Below are positions 43,486 through 51,591 of a stretch of 64,000 bases of DNA, piece after piece (within the stretch, counting starts at the first letter, position 1; each line of letters begins with the position of its first letter). The position numbers were made by a program, and so were the translations under genes. The stretch lies in assembly GCA_020632955.1 (NCBI GenBank), contig JACKEO010000022.1:4487-68486 (forward strand). Reading direction: 5' to 3'. The stretch comes from Alphaproteobacteria bacterium. GTDB taxonomy: Bacteria; Myxococcota_A; UBA796; GCA-2862545. The notes below the pieces were generated by a model. It was not told the DNA's origin. It did not search any database and was given only the letters and a program-made list of their open reading frames with translations.

Positions 43486-44261
43486 GTGGCGAGCCTCCAG
43501 CGGTGGAGCAGCAGCGCGGTGCCCACCAGCACCACCGACGTGACCTGGCCGCTCGACATCCAGCCCCCGAGCCACATGCCCCGGCCGGCATCCCCGCGGA
43601 AGGCCTCGAGCACGAAGCGCCCCACGCCGTACCAGCCCAGGAAGGCCACGAGCGCCTGGCCCGGGTAGCGCTGCCGGCGACGCAGCCACGACAGGCCCGC
43701 GAACAGGCCGATCATCATCCAGCTCTCGTAGATCGGCGACGGGTGGAGGGGGACGGCGAGCAGGGGCTCGGGCAGGCGGCCGTGCTGCAGGTAGGTGACC
43801 GCCCAGGGCACGTCGACGCCGAGGGGCCAGTCGGCGGGGCGACCGTGGCAGCAGCCGGCCCCGAGGCAGCCCAGCCGCGCGAAGACCTGCCCCATGGCCA
43901 CCGAGGGGGCGTACACGTCGCCCACGCGCCACGGGTCGAGGCCGCGCAGGCGGCCGAGGCCGAGCACCGCGAGCATCCCCACGATGAGCGCGCCGTGGAA
44001 GACGAAGCCGCCCGACGGCGACAGCAGCAGCCACGGGTCGGCGAGGAAGCGCGCGGGGTCGGCGAAGACGAGGAAGAGCCGCGCCCCGAGCCCCGAGGCG
44101 GGCACCACGATGAGCGCGGTGTCGAAGAGGGCGCGGGAGGCCAGGCCCTCGCGGCGGCCCTCGCGCGCCAGGGTGACCACGCCCAGCGACAGCCCGAGGG
44201 CGATGCAGGCGTAGTAGGTGGCGAGGGGTCCCAGCCCTGGGACGATCAGCCAGGGCTGCAC
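43470..44261 (-). CDS. lgt: Prolipoprotein diacylglyceryl transferase, copy 2
   Basis: A 263-residue paralog of the next gene. Motifs: 'ALIVVPASGLGARLFLVF', 'SGGFVFHGALIVG' (His retained at the E. coli His103 position), 'FARLGCLGAGCCHG' and 'LHPSPIYES'. The two Lgt copies differ clearly in sequence, so the duplication is old or one was acquired separately. It starts at a GTG four bases after the lspA stop. It is the third gene in the order lspA, lspA, lgt, lgt along transcription. Both copies look complete. Confidence 0.92.
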   Translation of the reverse strand: MQPWLIVPGLGPLATYYACIALGLSLGVVTLAREGRREGLASRALFDTALIVVPASGLGARLFLVFADPARFLADPWLLLSPSGGFVFHGALIVGMLAVLGLGRLRGLDPWRVGDVYAPSVAMGQVFARLGCLGAGCCHGRPADWPLGVDVPWAVTYLQHGRLPEPLLAVPLHPSPIYESWMMIGLFAGLSWLRRRQRYPGQALVAFLGWYGVGRFVLEAFRGDAGRGMWLGGWMSSGQVTSVVLVGTALLLHRWRLATCTPS

Positions 44262-44265
44262 GGGC

Positions 44266-44847
44266 CTACCCGGTGCCGGTGGCGGCGGCGTCGGCGTGCT
44301 CGCCCGATGCCTGGGCCGCGCTCGCGGTCTCCTCGTCTTCCCGCCAGGTGGCGATGAAGAAGATCACCACGCCCACCAGCAGCGCGCTGTCGGCCACGTT
44401 GAAGCTGGGCCACTCCGACATGCCCACGGTCTGCCGGAGCCAGGCGGCCCACTCGGGGTCGGAGACGTAGACGCGGAGGAAGTCGGTGACCGTGCGCTTG
44501 TGGACGCGATCGATGGCGTTGCCCACCGCGCCCGACAGGATGAGGCCGAGGGCCGCGGGCACCCAGATCGCCTCGGGCTTGAGCCGCTTGTACTGGTCCC
44601 ACACGATCCACGTGGCCACCGCGGTGAAGCCCAGGAAGAAGAGGTGGTTGTAGGGCATGTCGCGGAAGAGGCTGAAGGCCGCGCCCGGGTTCTGGGCGTG
44701 CACGATGTCGAACACGCCGGGGATCACGGCGATGGCATCGCCGCCCGGGCCCTCGGCGAGGTTCGTGTAGACCCACCACTTCGTGAGCTGGTCGAGCACC
44801 AGGAAGCTGACGAACAGCGCCCAGAACAGCTTGGCCTTGCGGGTCAC
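44266..44847 (-). CDS. lspA: Signal peptidase II, copy 1
   Basis: A 193-residue membrane aspartyl protease that cleaves signal peptides of diacylated lipoproteins. The catalytic motifs are 'GAVGNAIDRV' and 'FNVADSALLVG', with 'HAQNPGAAFS' earlier. Four membrane helices are evident. A hydrophilic C-terminal tail (EDEETASAAQASGEHADAA) is unusual in length. The GTG start has GGAGG four bases upstream. It shares a 47-bp identical stretch (44384-44430) with copy 2, covering the second catalytic motif. Confidence 0.93.
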   Translation of the reverse strand: MTRKAKLFWALFVSFLVLDQLTKWWVYTNLAEGPGGDAIAVIPGVFDIVHAQNPGAAFSLFRDMPYNHLFFLGFTAVATWIVWDQYKRLKPEAIWVPAALGLILSGAVGNAIDRVHKRTVTDFLRVYVSDPEWAAWLRQTVGMSEWPSFNVADSALLVGVVIFFIATWREDEETASAAQASGEHADAAATGTG

Positions 44848-44894
44848 TCCGCCTCCTGCGACGTGGCCGGTCCCCATAACCCGGGGGGGAGGGG

Positions 44895-45518
44895 TCAGGC
44901 CCCGTCCGGCGGGCTCGCGCTTCCGGGCCCCGGCGTGGAGGGCTCGCCCGCGAGACCGTCGTCTCCGCCGGGCATCGCGACGCCGGCGAGCGCCAGCAGG
45001 ATGCCCACCACCAGGGCGCTGTCGGCCACGTTGAAGCTGGGCCACTCCGACATGCCCACGGTGCGCACCAGCCAGGCCGCCAGTGCCGGGTCGTCGGTGT
45101 AGAAGCGCAGGAAGTCGGTGACGTGCTGCAGGCGCAGGCGGTCCAGCGCGTTGCCGGCGATGCCCGCCAGCACGAGGGCGAGGCCCGAGGTGACCACGCG
45201 GTCGGTGTCGTCGAGACGGCGCACGAGGTCGAGGACCAGCACCACGCCGACGATCGTGACCCCCGCGAACACCACGAAGCGCAGCGGGTCGCCCACCATC
45301 ATGCCGAAGGCGGCGCCCGGGTTGCGGGCGTGGACGATGTCGAACAGTCCCGGGATCACCGGGTGGCGCTCGCCCGGCGCGAGGGTGGCGCGCACCGCGG
45401 CCTTGGTGGCCTGATCGAGCGCGAGGGTGACGAGGGCCACCACCGCGAACACCGTCTGTCTGCGATCCAGGGCGCCTCCCCGTGGGGGCGCGGTAACCCC
45501 GAGGCGGTGCCCGACCAC
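44895..45518 (-). CDS. lspA: Signal peptidase II, copy 2
   Basis: 207 residues from GTG 45518. Motifs 'HARNPGAAFGMM', 'GIAGNALDRL' and 'FNVADSALVVG' carry both catalytic Asp residues. The nominal start puts 16 polar residues before the first helix and has no ribosome site. GGAGG at 45475-45479 sits four bases from a CTG (45470) that would start at 'LDRRQTVFAVV', so initiation at CTG, giving about 191 residues, is plausible. It is first in the lspA-lspA-lgt-lgt set. It is divergent from the ETF-QO gene with about 62 bp between. Confidence 0.9.
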   Translation of the reverse strand: MVGHRLGVTAPPRGGALDRRQTVFAVVALVTLALDQATKAAVRATLAPGERHPVIPGLFDIVHARNPGAAFGMMVGDPLRFVVFAGVTIVGVVLVLDLVRRLDDTDRVVTSGLALVLAGIAGNALDRLRLQHVTDFLRFYTDDPALAAWLVRTVGMSEWPSFNVADSALVVGILLALAGVAMPGGDDGLAGEPSTPGPGSASPPDGA

Positions 45519-45580
45519 CCTCGCGCGTGCGGGAGCGGTTACGCAGCGCGGCCGAGAGAGGCTGTGGCCAGGAGGTTCGC

Positions 45581-47269
45581 GTGGAGCGCGAGGAGATGCC
45601 GGTCGACGTGCTGTTCGTGGGGGCGGGTCCCGCCAACCTCGCGGGCGCCCTGCACCTGATGGACCTGATCGAGGCCCACAACGAGGCCGTGGCCAGCGGC
45701 GCCAAGGAGGGCGAGCCCCTCGAGGAGCCGTCGATCGCGGTGCTCGAGAAGGGCAGCCGCGTGGGGGCCCACCAGCTCAGCGGGGCGGTGCTCGACCCCA
45801 CCGCGCTCGACGAGCTCATCCCCGACTGGCGCACCCTCGACGACTTCCCGGTGGAGCGCTTCGTCGAGCGCGACGACATGGTCTTCCTCACGAACTCCGG
45901 GCACTTCCGGGCGCCGTGGGTGCCGCCCGAGATGAACAACCACGGCAAGCCGATCATCAGCCTCGGGCGCTTCTGCGCCTGGCTGGCGGCGCGGGCCGAG
46001 GAGCGGGGGGTGATGATCTTCCCGGAGTTCGCGGGCGCCGAGCTGCTGTGGGAGGGCGAGCAGGTGCGCGGCGTGCGCACCGGCGACAAGGGCATCGGCC
46101 CCGACGGCGAGCCCCTCGACAACTTCGAGGCGGGCATGGATCTCACCGCGAAGGTCACCATCCTCGGCGAGGGCCCCCGCGGTCACCTCGCGCGCCGCCT
46201 CATCGAGCGTCGCGAGCTCGACAAGGACTGCAACCCGATGGTCTACGAGATCGGGTGCAAGGAGATCCTCGAGCTGCCCCCGGGCCGGGTCACCGAGGGC
46301 TTCGCCATCCATGGCCTGGGCTTCCCGCTCGACCTCGGCACCTTCGGCGGCTGGTTCCTCTACAGCATGGGCGGCGACAAGGTCTGCATCGGGCTGCTCG
46401 TGGCGCTCGACGCCAAGGACCCGATGATGGACTGCCAGCACCTGCTGCAGCGCCTCAAGACCCACCCCTACGTCAAGGGCATCCTCGAGGGCGGCAAGGT
46501 GGTGAAGTACGGCGCCAAGGCCGTCACCATCGGGGGCTGGGCCAGCGTGCCCCAGCTCTACACCGACGGCGCCATGCTCGTCGGCGACTCCGCCAGCTTC
46601 CTCAACCCCTTCCGCATCAAGGGCATCCACCTGTCGATGAAGACGGGCATGCTCGCGGCCGAGGCGGCCTTCGAGGCGATGGTGCGCGGCGAGTCCACGG
46701 CCAGCGTGCTCGCCACCTACAAGGAGCGCCTCGACCAGAGCTGGGTCCGCGAGGAGATGGAGCAGTCCAAGAACTTCCACGCCAGCTTCGGCAACGGCAT
46801 CGTGAGCGGCATGGTGAAGGTGGGGCTGGCCTGGCTCTTCGGCCCGTCGGCCGACATCAAGCCCTTCGACGCCGACTACACCCACCTCAAGACCCTGCGG
46901 GACTTCCAGGCCACGGGGCCGCAGCTCGGCGTGGAGCTGCAGTACGACGGCACCTACCTGCTCGACAAGCTGTCGGACGTCTTCCTGTCGGGCACCACGC
47001 ACGACGAGCACCAGCCCGCCCACCTGCACATCGTCGACCGCGAGATCTGCGCCACCACCTGCCGCGAGCAGTACGGCAACCCCTGCACCCGCTTCTGCCC
47101 GGCGCAGGTCTACAACATGGTGGAGAACGGCGAGACGGGCCGTCTCGAGATGCAGGTGGACTTCAGCAACTGCGTCCACTGCAAGACCTGCGACATCCGC
47201 GACCCCTACCAGGTGATCACCTGGGTGCCGCCCAAGGGCGGCGACGGGCCGGAGTGGGGCGTGATGTAG
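45581..47269 (+). CDS. Electron transfer flavoprotein-ubiquinone oxidoreductase
   Basis: A 562-residue enzyme. The FAD site is 'VLFVGAGPANLAGALHL'. 'EKGSRVGAHQLSGAVLDP', 'GGWFLYSMGGDKVCIGLLVALD' and 'MLVGDSASFLNPFRIKGIHL' follow. A C-terminal [4Fe-4S] domain has Cys in 'CATTCREQYGNPCTRFCP' and 'NCVHCKTCDI' (about residues 489-545). It passes electrons from ETF, reduced by acyl-CoA and other dehydrogenases, to ubiquinone. No etfAB is nearby. The GTG start has GGAGG five bases upstream; an earlier frame start at 45527 lacks one. Confidence 0.95.
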   Translation: MEREEMPVDVLFVGAGPANLAGALHLMDLIEAHNEAVASGAKEGEPLEEPSIAVLEKGSRVGAHQLSGAVLDPTALDELIPDWRTLDDFPVERFVERDDMVFLTNSGHFRAPWVPPEMNNHGKPIISLGRFCAWLAARAEERGVMIFPEFAGAELLWEGEQVRGVRTGDKGIGPDGEPLDNFEAGMDLTAKVTILGEGPRGHLARRLIERRELDKDCNPMVYEIGCKEILELPPGRVTEGFAIHGLGFPLDLGTFGGWFLYSMGGDKVCIGLLVALDAKDPMMDCQHLLQRLKTHPYVKGILEGGKVVKYGAKAVTIGGWASVPQLYTDGAMLVGDSASFLNPFRIKGIHLSMKTGMLAAEAAFEAMVRGESTASVLATYKERLDQSWVREEMEQSKNFHASFGNGIVSGMVKVGLAWLFGPSADIKPFDADYTHLKTLRDFQATGPQLGVELQYDGTYLLDKLSDVFLSGTTHDEHQPAHLHIVDREICATTCREQYGNPCTRFCPAQVYNMVENGETGRLEMQVDFSNCVHCKTCDIRDPYQVITWVPPKGGDGPEWGVM

Positions 47270-47275
47270 GGCCGG

Positions 47276-48160
47276 TCAGCGGCGCCGGAGGAAGGCCTCC
47301 ACCTCCGCGCGCCGGGTGCCCTCGGGGAAGTCCTCCAGGTAGCGGCGCGCGGTCGCGCGGGCCTCGCCCGTGCGCCCGGCCTCCACGAGCACGGCGAGCC
47401 GCGTCGACACGAGCTCCGAGGCCAGGTCGAGGGGTGACGACACCGCGAGGGCGGCGTCGAGGCTGGCGAGCACCTCGTCCACCGGCGCCCCCTGGGCACG
47501 CAGCGTGCGGGCGCGGCCGAGCAGCCGGCCCGGATCGTGGGGCAGGCAGGTGATCGGCTGCTCGTCGGGCACGAGGCTGCGGGCCGGGCCGTCGCCGCAG
47601 GCCACCGCCACCTTGCCGCGGGTGACGCCCACGTGCGTGCCGAGCGCGTCGCAGCGCACCTGGAAGACCGTGCCCACCACCTCCACGCGGGCGTCGGGCG
47701 TGGCCACGACGAGGTCGATCCCCCGCGCCGGGTCCACCTCCACGTCGAGATCGCCCTGCTCCCAGGCCACGCGGGGTGCTGCCTCCGTGCCCGCCACGCG
47801 CCCGTCGCCGGCGTGGTGGATCACCACCCCGGGCAGGGTGCGCAGGGTGCCCGGGTGGGCGGCGTCGAGCAGCACGGGGGGTGCGGGGCGCAGCAGCAGC
47901 GACAGCAGGGCCACCGCGGCCACGGCCACCATCGCCCCCACGGCGGCGCGCTGGCGACGGCGTGCCAGGGACCGCCCCAGGCGCGCCCGCACGCGCTGCA
48001 CGGCGTCGGGCTCCGCAGCGCCGAGGCCGTGCAGGCGCGCTGCCAGCTCGGGATCGGCGTCGAGCTCGGTGAGCAGGGCCACGCGGAGCCGTGCCACCTC
48101 CTCGGGGCTGGCCTCGCTCGCGGCGCGGGCCGCGGCCAGGAGCTCGCTCAGCGTCGCCAT
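47276..48160 (-). CDS. FecR-like anti-sigma factor with C-terminal helical repeats
   Basis: A 294-residue protein. A cytoplasmic helical N-terminus (residues 1-70) with no zinc-finger motif is followed by one membrane helix (about 72-92). A FecR-type domain ('TVFQVRCDALGTHVGVTRGKVAVACGDG') and a TPR-like tail ('VDEVLASLDAALAVSSPLDLASELVSTRLAVLVEAGRTGEARATARRYLEDFP') complete it. It overlaps the ECF sigma gene by 13 bp, so it is the likely membrane partner controlling that sigma factor. The FecR domain would sense a periplasmic signal. Its stop is seven bases from the convergent ETF-QO stop. Confidence 0.82.
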   Translation of the reverse strand: MATLSELLAAARAASEASPEEVARLRVALLTELDADPELAARLHGLGAAEPDAVQRVRARLGRSLARRRQRAAVGAMVAVAAVALLSLLLRPAPPVLLDAAHPGTLRTLPGVVIHHAGDGRVAGTEAAPRVAWEQGDLDVEVDPARGIDLVVATPDARVEVVGTVFQVRCDALGTHVGVTRGKVAVACGDGPARSLVPDEQPITCLPHDPGRLLGRARTLRAQGAPVDEVLASLDAALAVSSPLDLASELVSTRLAVLVEAGRTGEARATARRYLEDFPEGTRRAEVEAFLRRR

Positions 48161-48756
48161 GCGACCACCTCCTCGAGCTCCGTGATCAGGCCGACCTCCT
48201 CCGCGAGGGTGCGCAGCCGCGTCATGCCGAGCCGCATCCGGCTCTTCACCGTGCCCACCGGCACGTCCAGCAGCACCGCCGCCTCCTCGCGGGTGCGCTC
48301 CTCCACCACGCAGAGCACCACCACCTCGCGCTGGGCGTCGGGCAGCTCCTGGAGCAGGCGGAGCATCAGCGTGCCGGCGTGCGGGTCGGGCAGGTGGGGC
48401 CGCAGGGGTGCGGGGCGGGGCAGCAGCGCCAGCACCCGTCCCCACCGGGCGCTGCGGGCGCGCCGCTTCCGGATGGTGTCGCGGGTGGCCTGGTACAGCC
48501 AGGCCGGGAAGGCCACGGGGTCGCGGAGCTGGCCCAGCCGGTCGAAGACCTTCAGGAAGGTGTCGTGGGCGAGGTCCTCGGCGTCCATGTCGGGCCCGCC
48601 GAGCCGTCGGCACCAGCCGATCACCACCGGGAGCCACGCCGTGAGCAGGCGATCCCAGGCGGCGGGATCACCTGCCGCGGCGGCGCGCACGAGGTCGGGG
48701 GGCGTGGTCGGGGTGGGCATGATGGGGAGGAGCCGCGAGGGGCCGCGCCGGATCAC
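48148..48756 (-). CDS. ECF-family RNA polymerase sigma factor
   Basis: A 202-residue protein. Region 2 is 'DAEDLAHDTFLKVFDRLGQL..PAWLYQATRDTIRKRRAR' and region 4 is 'LPDAQREVVVLCVVEERTREEAAVLLDVPVGTVKSRMRLG'. These direct recognition of -10 and -35 elements. The start at GTG 48756 overlaps the stop of the upstream gene as GTGA; an ATG at 48720 has no ribosome site, so coupling favours the former. The next gene is a FecR-like anti-sigma factor. Target promoters cannot be read from this window. Confidence 0.9.
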   Translation of the reverse strand: MIRRGPSRLLPIMPTPTTPPDLVRAAAAGDPAAWDRLLTAWLPVVIGWCRRLGGPDMDAEDLAHDTFLKVFDRLGQLRDPVAFPAWLYQATRDTIRKRRARSARWGRVLALLPRPAPLRPHLPDPHAGTLMLRLLQELPDAQREVVVLCVVEERTREEAAVLLDVPVGTVKSRMRLGMTRLRTLAEEVGLITELEEVVAWRR

Positions 48757-49154
48757 GGCGGGGCGACGGGGACCTCGACATCCGTGGGGGTGGAGCCGTC
48801 CCAGGTGCGCACGCGCTGACGGGGACCGTCGGAGGCGGCGGTGGCGGGCGGGGGCGGCGTGCCGCGCGCCACCCGGCCCAGCGGCAGCGCCTCGGCGAGG
48901 CTCGCCGCCATCCAGGCCACGGTGGCGCGGTCGGTGGCGGTGCGTGGCACCGGCAGCCGCGCCGTGCGGTCGGTGCCCACCACCAGGATCTGCCAGGCCC
49001 CGCCGTCCTCCTCGATGCGCACGCGGGCCTGCGTGGGCGGCACCAGCACGAGCTCGGCCTGCTCCAGGGCGGTGTGCCAGGCGGGCCCGCCGCCGCCCGG
49101 GAGCGACACGGGCACGGGCTCGGCGAGGGCGGTGGCCAGCAGGAGCAGCAGCAT
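48753..49154 (-). CDS. Small secreted protein, first gene of the sigma operon
   Basis: A 133-residue protein with a short signal peptide (MLLLLLATALAEP). The mature part has 'AELVLVPPTQARVRIEEDGGAWQILVVG' and 'RATVAWMAASLAEALPLGRVA', and ends in a Pro-rich tail. The family is unknown. It overlaps the ECF sigma gene by GTGA, so it belongs to that operon and may be the periplasmic signal partner or simply a co-regulated protein. It is divergent from the carboxypeptidase-regulatory-like lipoprotein with 72 bp between. Confidence 0.65.
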   Translation of the reverse strand: MLLLLLATALAEPVPVSLPGGGGPAWHTALEQAELVLVPPTQARVRIEEDGGAWQILVVGTDRTARLPVPRTATDRATVAWMAASLAEALPLGRVARGTPPPPATAASDGPRQRVRTWDGSTPTDVEVPVAPP

Positions 49155-49226
49155 GGGGGGAGCCTAGCCGACCGCTGCGGGTGCCTGCGCGGGTGTTGCC
49201 GGAGTAGGGTCGATGCGGGAGGCGCG

Positions 49227-50183
49227 ATGCTCGGCTGGTGGATCCTCGCGGTGGTGCTCGGTGGCTGTGGGGGCGCAGACCCCGCGCCGGCCGACGACGG
49301 GGCCGTCGACGGCTTCCCGAAGACGGGCAACACCCCGGGCGCCGTGGAGGTGCAGGGCGTGGGCCCCGGCGGCGTCACCGCGTCGGTGGCGCGGGCGCGG
49401 CAGGCCGTCACGCCCGATCACCGCTGGATCCGCTGCGAGCTGCCCGCGGACTTCCCCCGGGACGGCGCGCTGGCTGCCGTGATGCTCGAGCCCGACGAGG
49501 TGTGGCTGTTCGCGCCCGATGCGCGCGACGGCTGGTTCAGCGCCTCGGTCACGCGGCCGAACGGCTCGGCGCTGGTGCTCCGCGACGGCAAGGTGGTGGC
49601 GCGCGCCTCCTGGACGGGTGCGGAGCGCAGCGCCTGGGCCGCCTGCACCGTGAGCGAGGTGCCCCGCTACGAGCTGCTGGGCGTGGTGATCGACGACCAG
49701 GGCAAGCCCATCCCGCGGGCCCTGGTGCGGGGCTGCGAGGACGGCGTGCTGGTGGAGGCCAACGCCGAGGGACGCTTCAGCTACGAGGCGCCGGCCTCCC
49801 ACCCCTGCGGGCTCATCGCCATCGTGAAGGACGACGACGGCGTGGGGCGCAGCGAGCGCAACGTCTTCCAGAGCGCCGAGGGCACGGTGATCGCCGAGCT
49901 GCAGGTGCCTGCCACGCGGCTGGCCGAGGAGGAGGCCGACGAGCAGGCCAAGCGCATGGGTGGCCTGCTGGAGCGCACCACCCGCAACGGGGTGGGCCAG
50001 GAGCTCGAGATCCTGCGCACGCTCATCGGCCGGGCCGAGCTCGACGCCGAGGCGCGCACGGTCACCACCACCTGGGAGCGCGACCTGAAGGCCCGCGTGG
50101 ATCTGGCCGAGGAGCAGGTGCGCCGGCTGTCCACCGACGGGGCCGACGGCCTGCTGCACCTCTGGAAGACCGAGATCTGGTGA
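49227..50183 (+). CDS. Lipoprotein with carboxypeptidase-regulatory-like domain
   Basis: A 318-residue protein. GGAGG precedes the ATG; the lipobox is LGGC (MLGWWILAVVLGGC). Residues 35-150 are beta-rich with Cys in 'WIRCELPADF' and 'WAACTVSEV'. A carboxypeptidase-regulatory-like Ig fold follows ('YELLGVVIDDQGKPIPRALVRGCEDGVLVEANAEGRFSYEAP', about 150-200). The last 80 residues are strongly helical and charged ('RLAEEEADEQAKRMGGLLERTTRNG', 'RVDLAEEQVRRLS') and may form a coiled coil. It is a surface or periplasmic lipoprotein of unknown role, convergent with the PQQ-propeller gene. Confidence 0.75.
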   Translation: MLGWWILAVVLGGCGGADPAPADDGAVDGFPKTGNTPGAVEVQGVGPGGVTASVARARQAVTPDHRWIRCELPADFPRDGALAAVMLEPDEVWLFAPDARDGWFSASVTRPNGSALVLRDGKVVARASWTGAERSAWAACTVSEVPRYELLGVVIDDQGKPIPRALVRGCEDGVLVEANAEGRFSYEAPASHPCGLIAIVKDDDGVGRSERNVFQSAEGTVIAELQVPATRLAEEEADEQAKRMGGLLERTTRNGVGQELEILRTLIGRAELDAEARTVTTTWERDLKARVDLAEEQVRRLSTDGADGLLHLWKTEIW

Positions 50184-50196
50184 CCGCGCGCGGCCT

Positions 50197-51591
50197 CTAC
50201 TCCACCGCCACCAGCGCGAGCTCGGTGCGGAAGTAGAGGCGGCCGTCGGCGAAGGCGGGCGAGGCCCGCATGTTCTCGAGCAGGTTCACCGCCACCACCT
50301 CGGGCGTGCGCCCCGCGCGCAGCACCGCCGTCTGGCCGCGCTCGCTGGTGACGTAGAGGTGGCCCGCCGCCACCGCGGGGCTGGCGTACAGGGCCGTGGG
50401 GCGGATGGCGTCGAGCAGCAGCGACCCGAGGATCGCGCCGCTGGCGGCCTCCACCGTCCACAGGCGGCCTTCGTGGCTCACGAGGTGCAGCACGTCCCCT
50501 GCCGGCACGGGGGCCGCGTAGAAGGTCTCGGTCTCGGGCACGCGCACCCGCCAGCGCTCGGTGGCCTGGAGGCGGTCGCCCTGCACGCCGTCGAGGTGCC
50601 AGGCCACGAGGTCGGCCCCGTGCTGCTTGCGCAGGATGTCGTCGGCGCGGGCCTCGAGGAACCACACGTCGCGGTCGCGCACCACGGGCGCGACGTACCA
50701 CATCTCGGCCATGCCCTCGCGGAGCACCACGCCGTCCTTCGCGCGGTAGGCCCGGCCGCTGGGGGTGAGCACCAGGGGCACCCCGTCCACCACCGCGGGC
50801 GTGGCGGCGCCGTAGTGGGGCCACGACTCGCCCTCCCACAGCGATGCGCCCGTGCGCGGGTCGAGCCCGTGCAGGTGGCCCATGGGCACCACGAGCACGT
50901 CGCCTGCGAGGACGGGGCTGGCGGCGTGTCCCTCGTCCCAGCCCAGCATCAGCTCGGGGGGGCGCCCCAGCCAGCGTGACCAGCGCAGGGTGCCGTCGTG
51001 CTCGTGGGCGGCCACCACCCCGTTCGCGTAGAGCACGTAGAGGCTGCGTCCGTCGGTGACCGGCGTGGGGGACGACCAGCCCACCATCCCCTGGTCGGGC
51101 GGGGTGCGGAAGTCGGGCACGGCGGCGATGCGGGCCTTCAGCGCGTCGAGCTCGGTGGCCAGCGCGTCCACCCGCGCGGTGAGGTCGGCGCCGCCGCGGC
51201 GCGCGTCCCGCAGCATGGCGCTGTAGGCGGCGCGCTTGGAGGCCAGCTCGGCGTCGAGCGCGTCGAGCTCGGCGATGCGGGCCTGCACGTCGGCCCGTTG
51301 CGCCTCGGGCACGGCCTCGGCGATGGGGTGGGTGGCGCGCCAGCGCTCCACGCCGGTGGCCCGGTCGAGGCACACCAGGGTGACCGGCTCCACGCAGGCG
51401 CACACCAGGTCGCCCGCCACCACGGGGGAGGCGTTCGACCAGCCCCCGAGCTCGGTGCGCCAGGCCACGTGCTCGGTGCGCGACCACGCGTCGGGCGCGT
51501 CCGCGGTGGGCCAGGCACCGCTGCCGTCGAAGCGCCAGCCCTGGGGCTCCGCGGCCCCCGCGAGGCCGACGAGCAGCAGCAGCTCAACCAC
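50197..51591 (-). CDS. PQQ/BamB-like beta-propeller protein with coiled-coil insert
   Basis: About 464 residues. The start is taken as GTG 51591, with GGAGG five bases upstream and an 8-bp overlap with the SUMF1-like gene; GTG 51597 is the alternative. A signal peptide is present. Propeller strands with PQQ-like repeats are visible ('ASPVVAGDLVCACVEPVTLVCLDRATGVERW', 'LRWSRWLGRPPE', 'GASLWEGESW', 'VYVTSERGQTAVL'-like units). Between the first and second blades, about residues 92-155 form a charged heptad-like helix pair ('RIAELDALDAELASKRAAYS', 'ALATELDALKARIAAV'). This insert is unusual for the family. It is probably a secreted or periplasmic scaffold. Confidence 0.8.
   Translation of the reverse strand: MVELLLLVGLAGAAEPQGWRFDGSGAWPTADAPDAWSRTEHVAWRTELGGWSNASPVVAGDLVCACVEPVTLVCLDRATGVERWRATHPIAEAVPEAQRADVQARIAELDALDAELASKRAAYSAMLRDARRGGADLTARVDALATELDALKARIAAVPDFRTPPDQGMVGWSSPTPVTDGRSLYVLYANGVVAAHEHDGTLRWSRWLGRPPELMLGWDEGHAASPVLAGDVLVVPMGHLHGLDPRTGASLWEGESWPHYGAATPAVVDGVPLVLTPSGRAYRAKDGVVLREGMAEMWYVAPVVRDRDVWFLEARADDILRKQHGADLVAWHLDGVQGDRLQATERWRVRVPETETFYAAPVPAGDVLHLVSHEGRLWTVEAASGAILGSLLLDAIRPTALYASPAVAAGHLYVTSERGQTAVLRAGRTPEVVAVNLLENMRASPAFADGRLYFRTELALVAVE

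Noticed and set aside
45539..47179. Minus-strand open frame of 546 codons opposite ETF-QO
   Set aside because: ETF-QO is certain from motifs; the antisense product has no family features.
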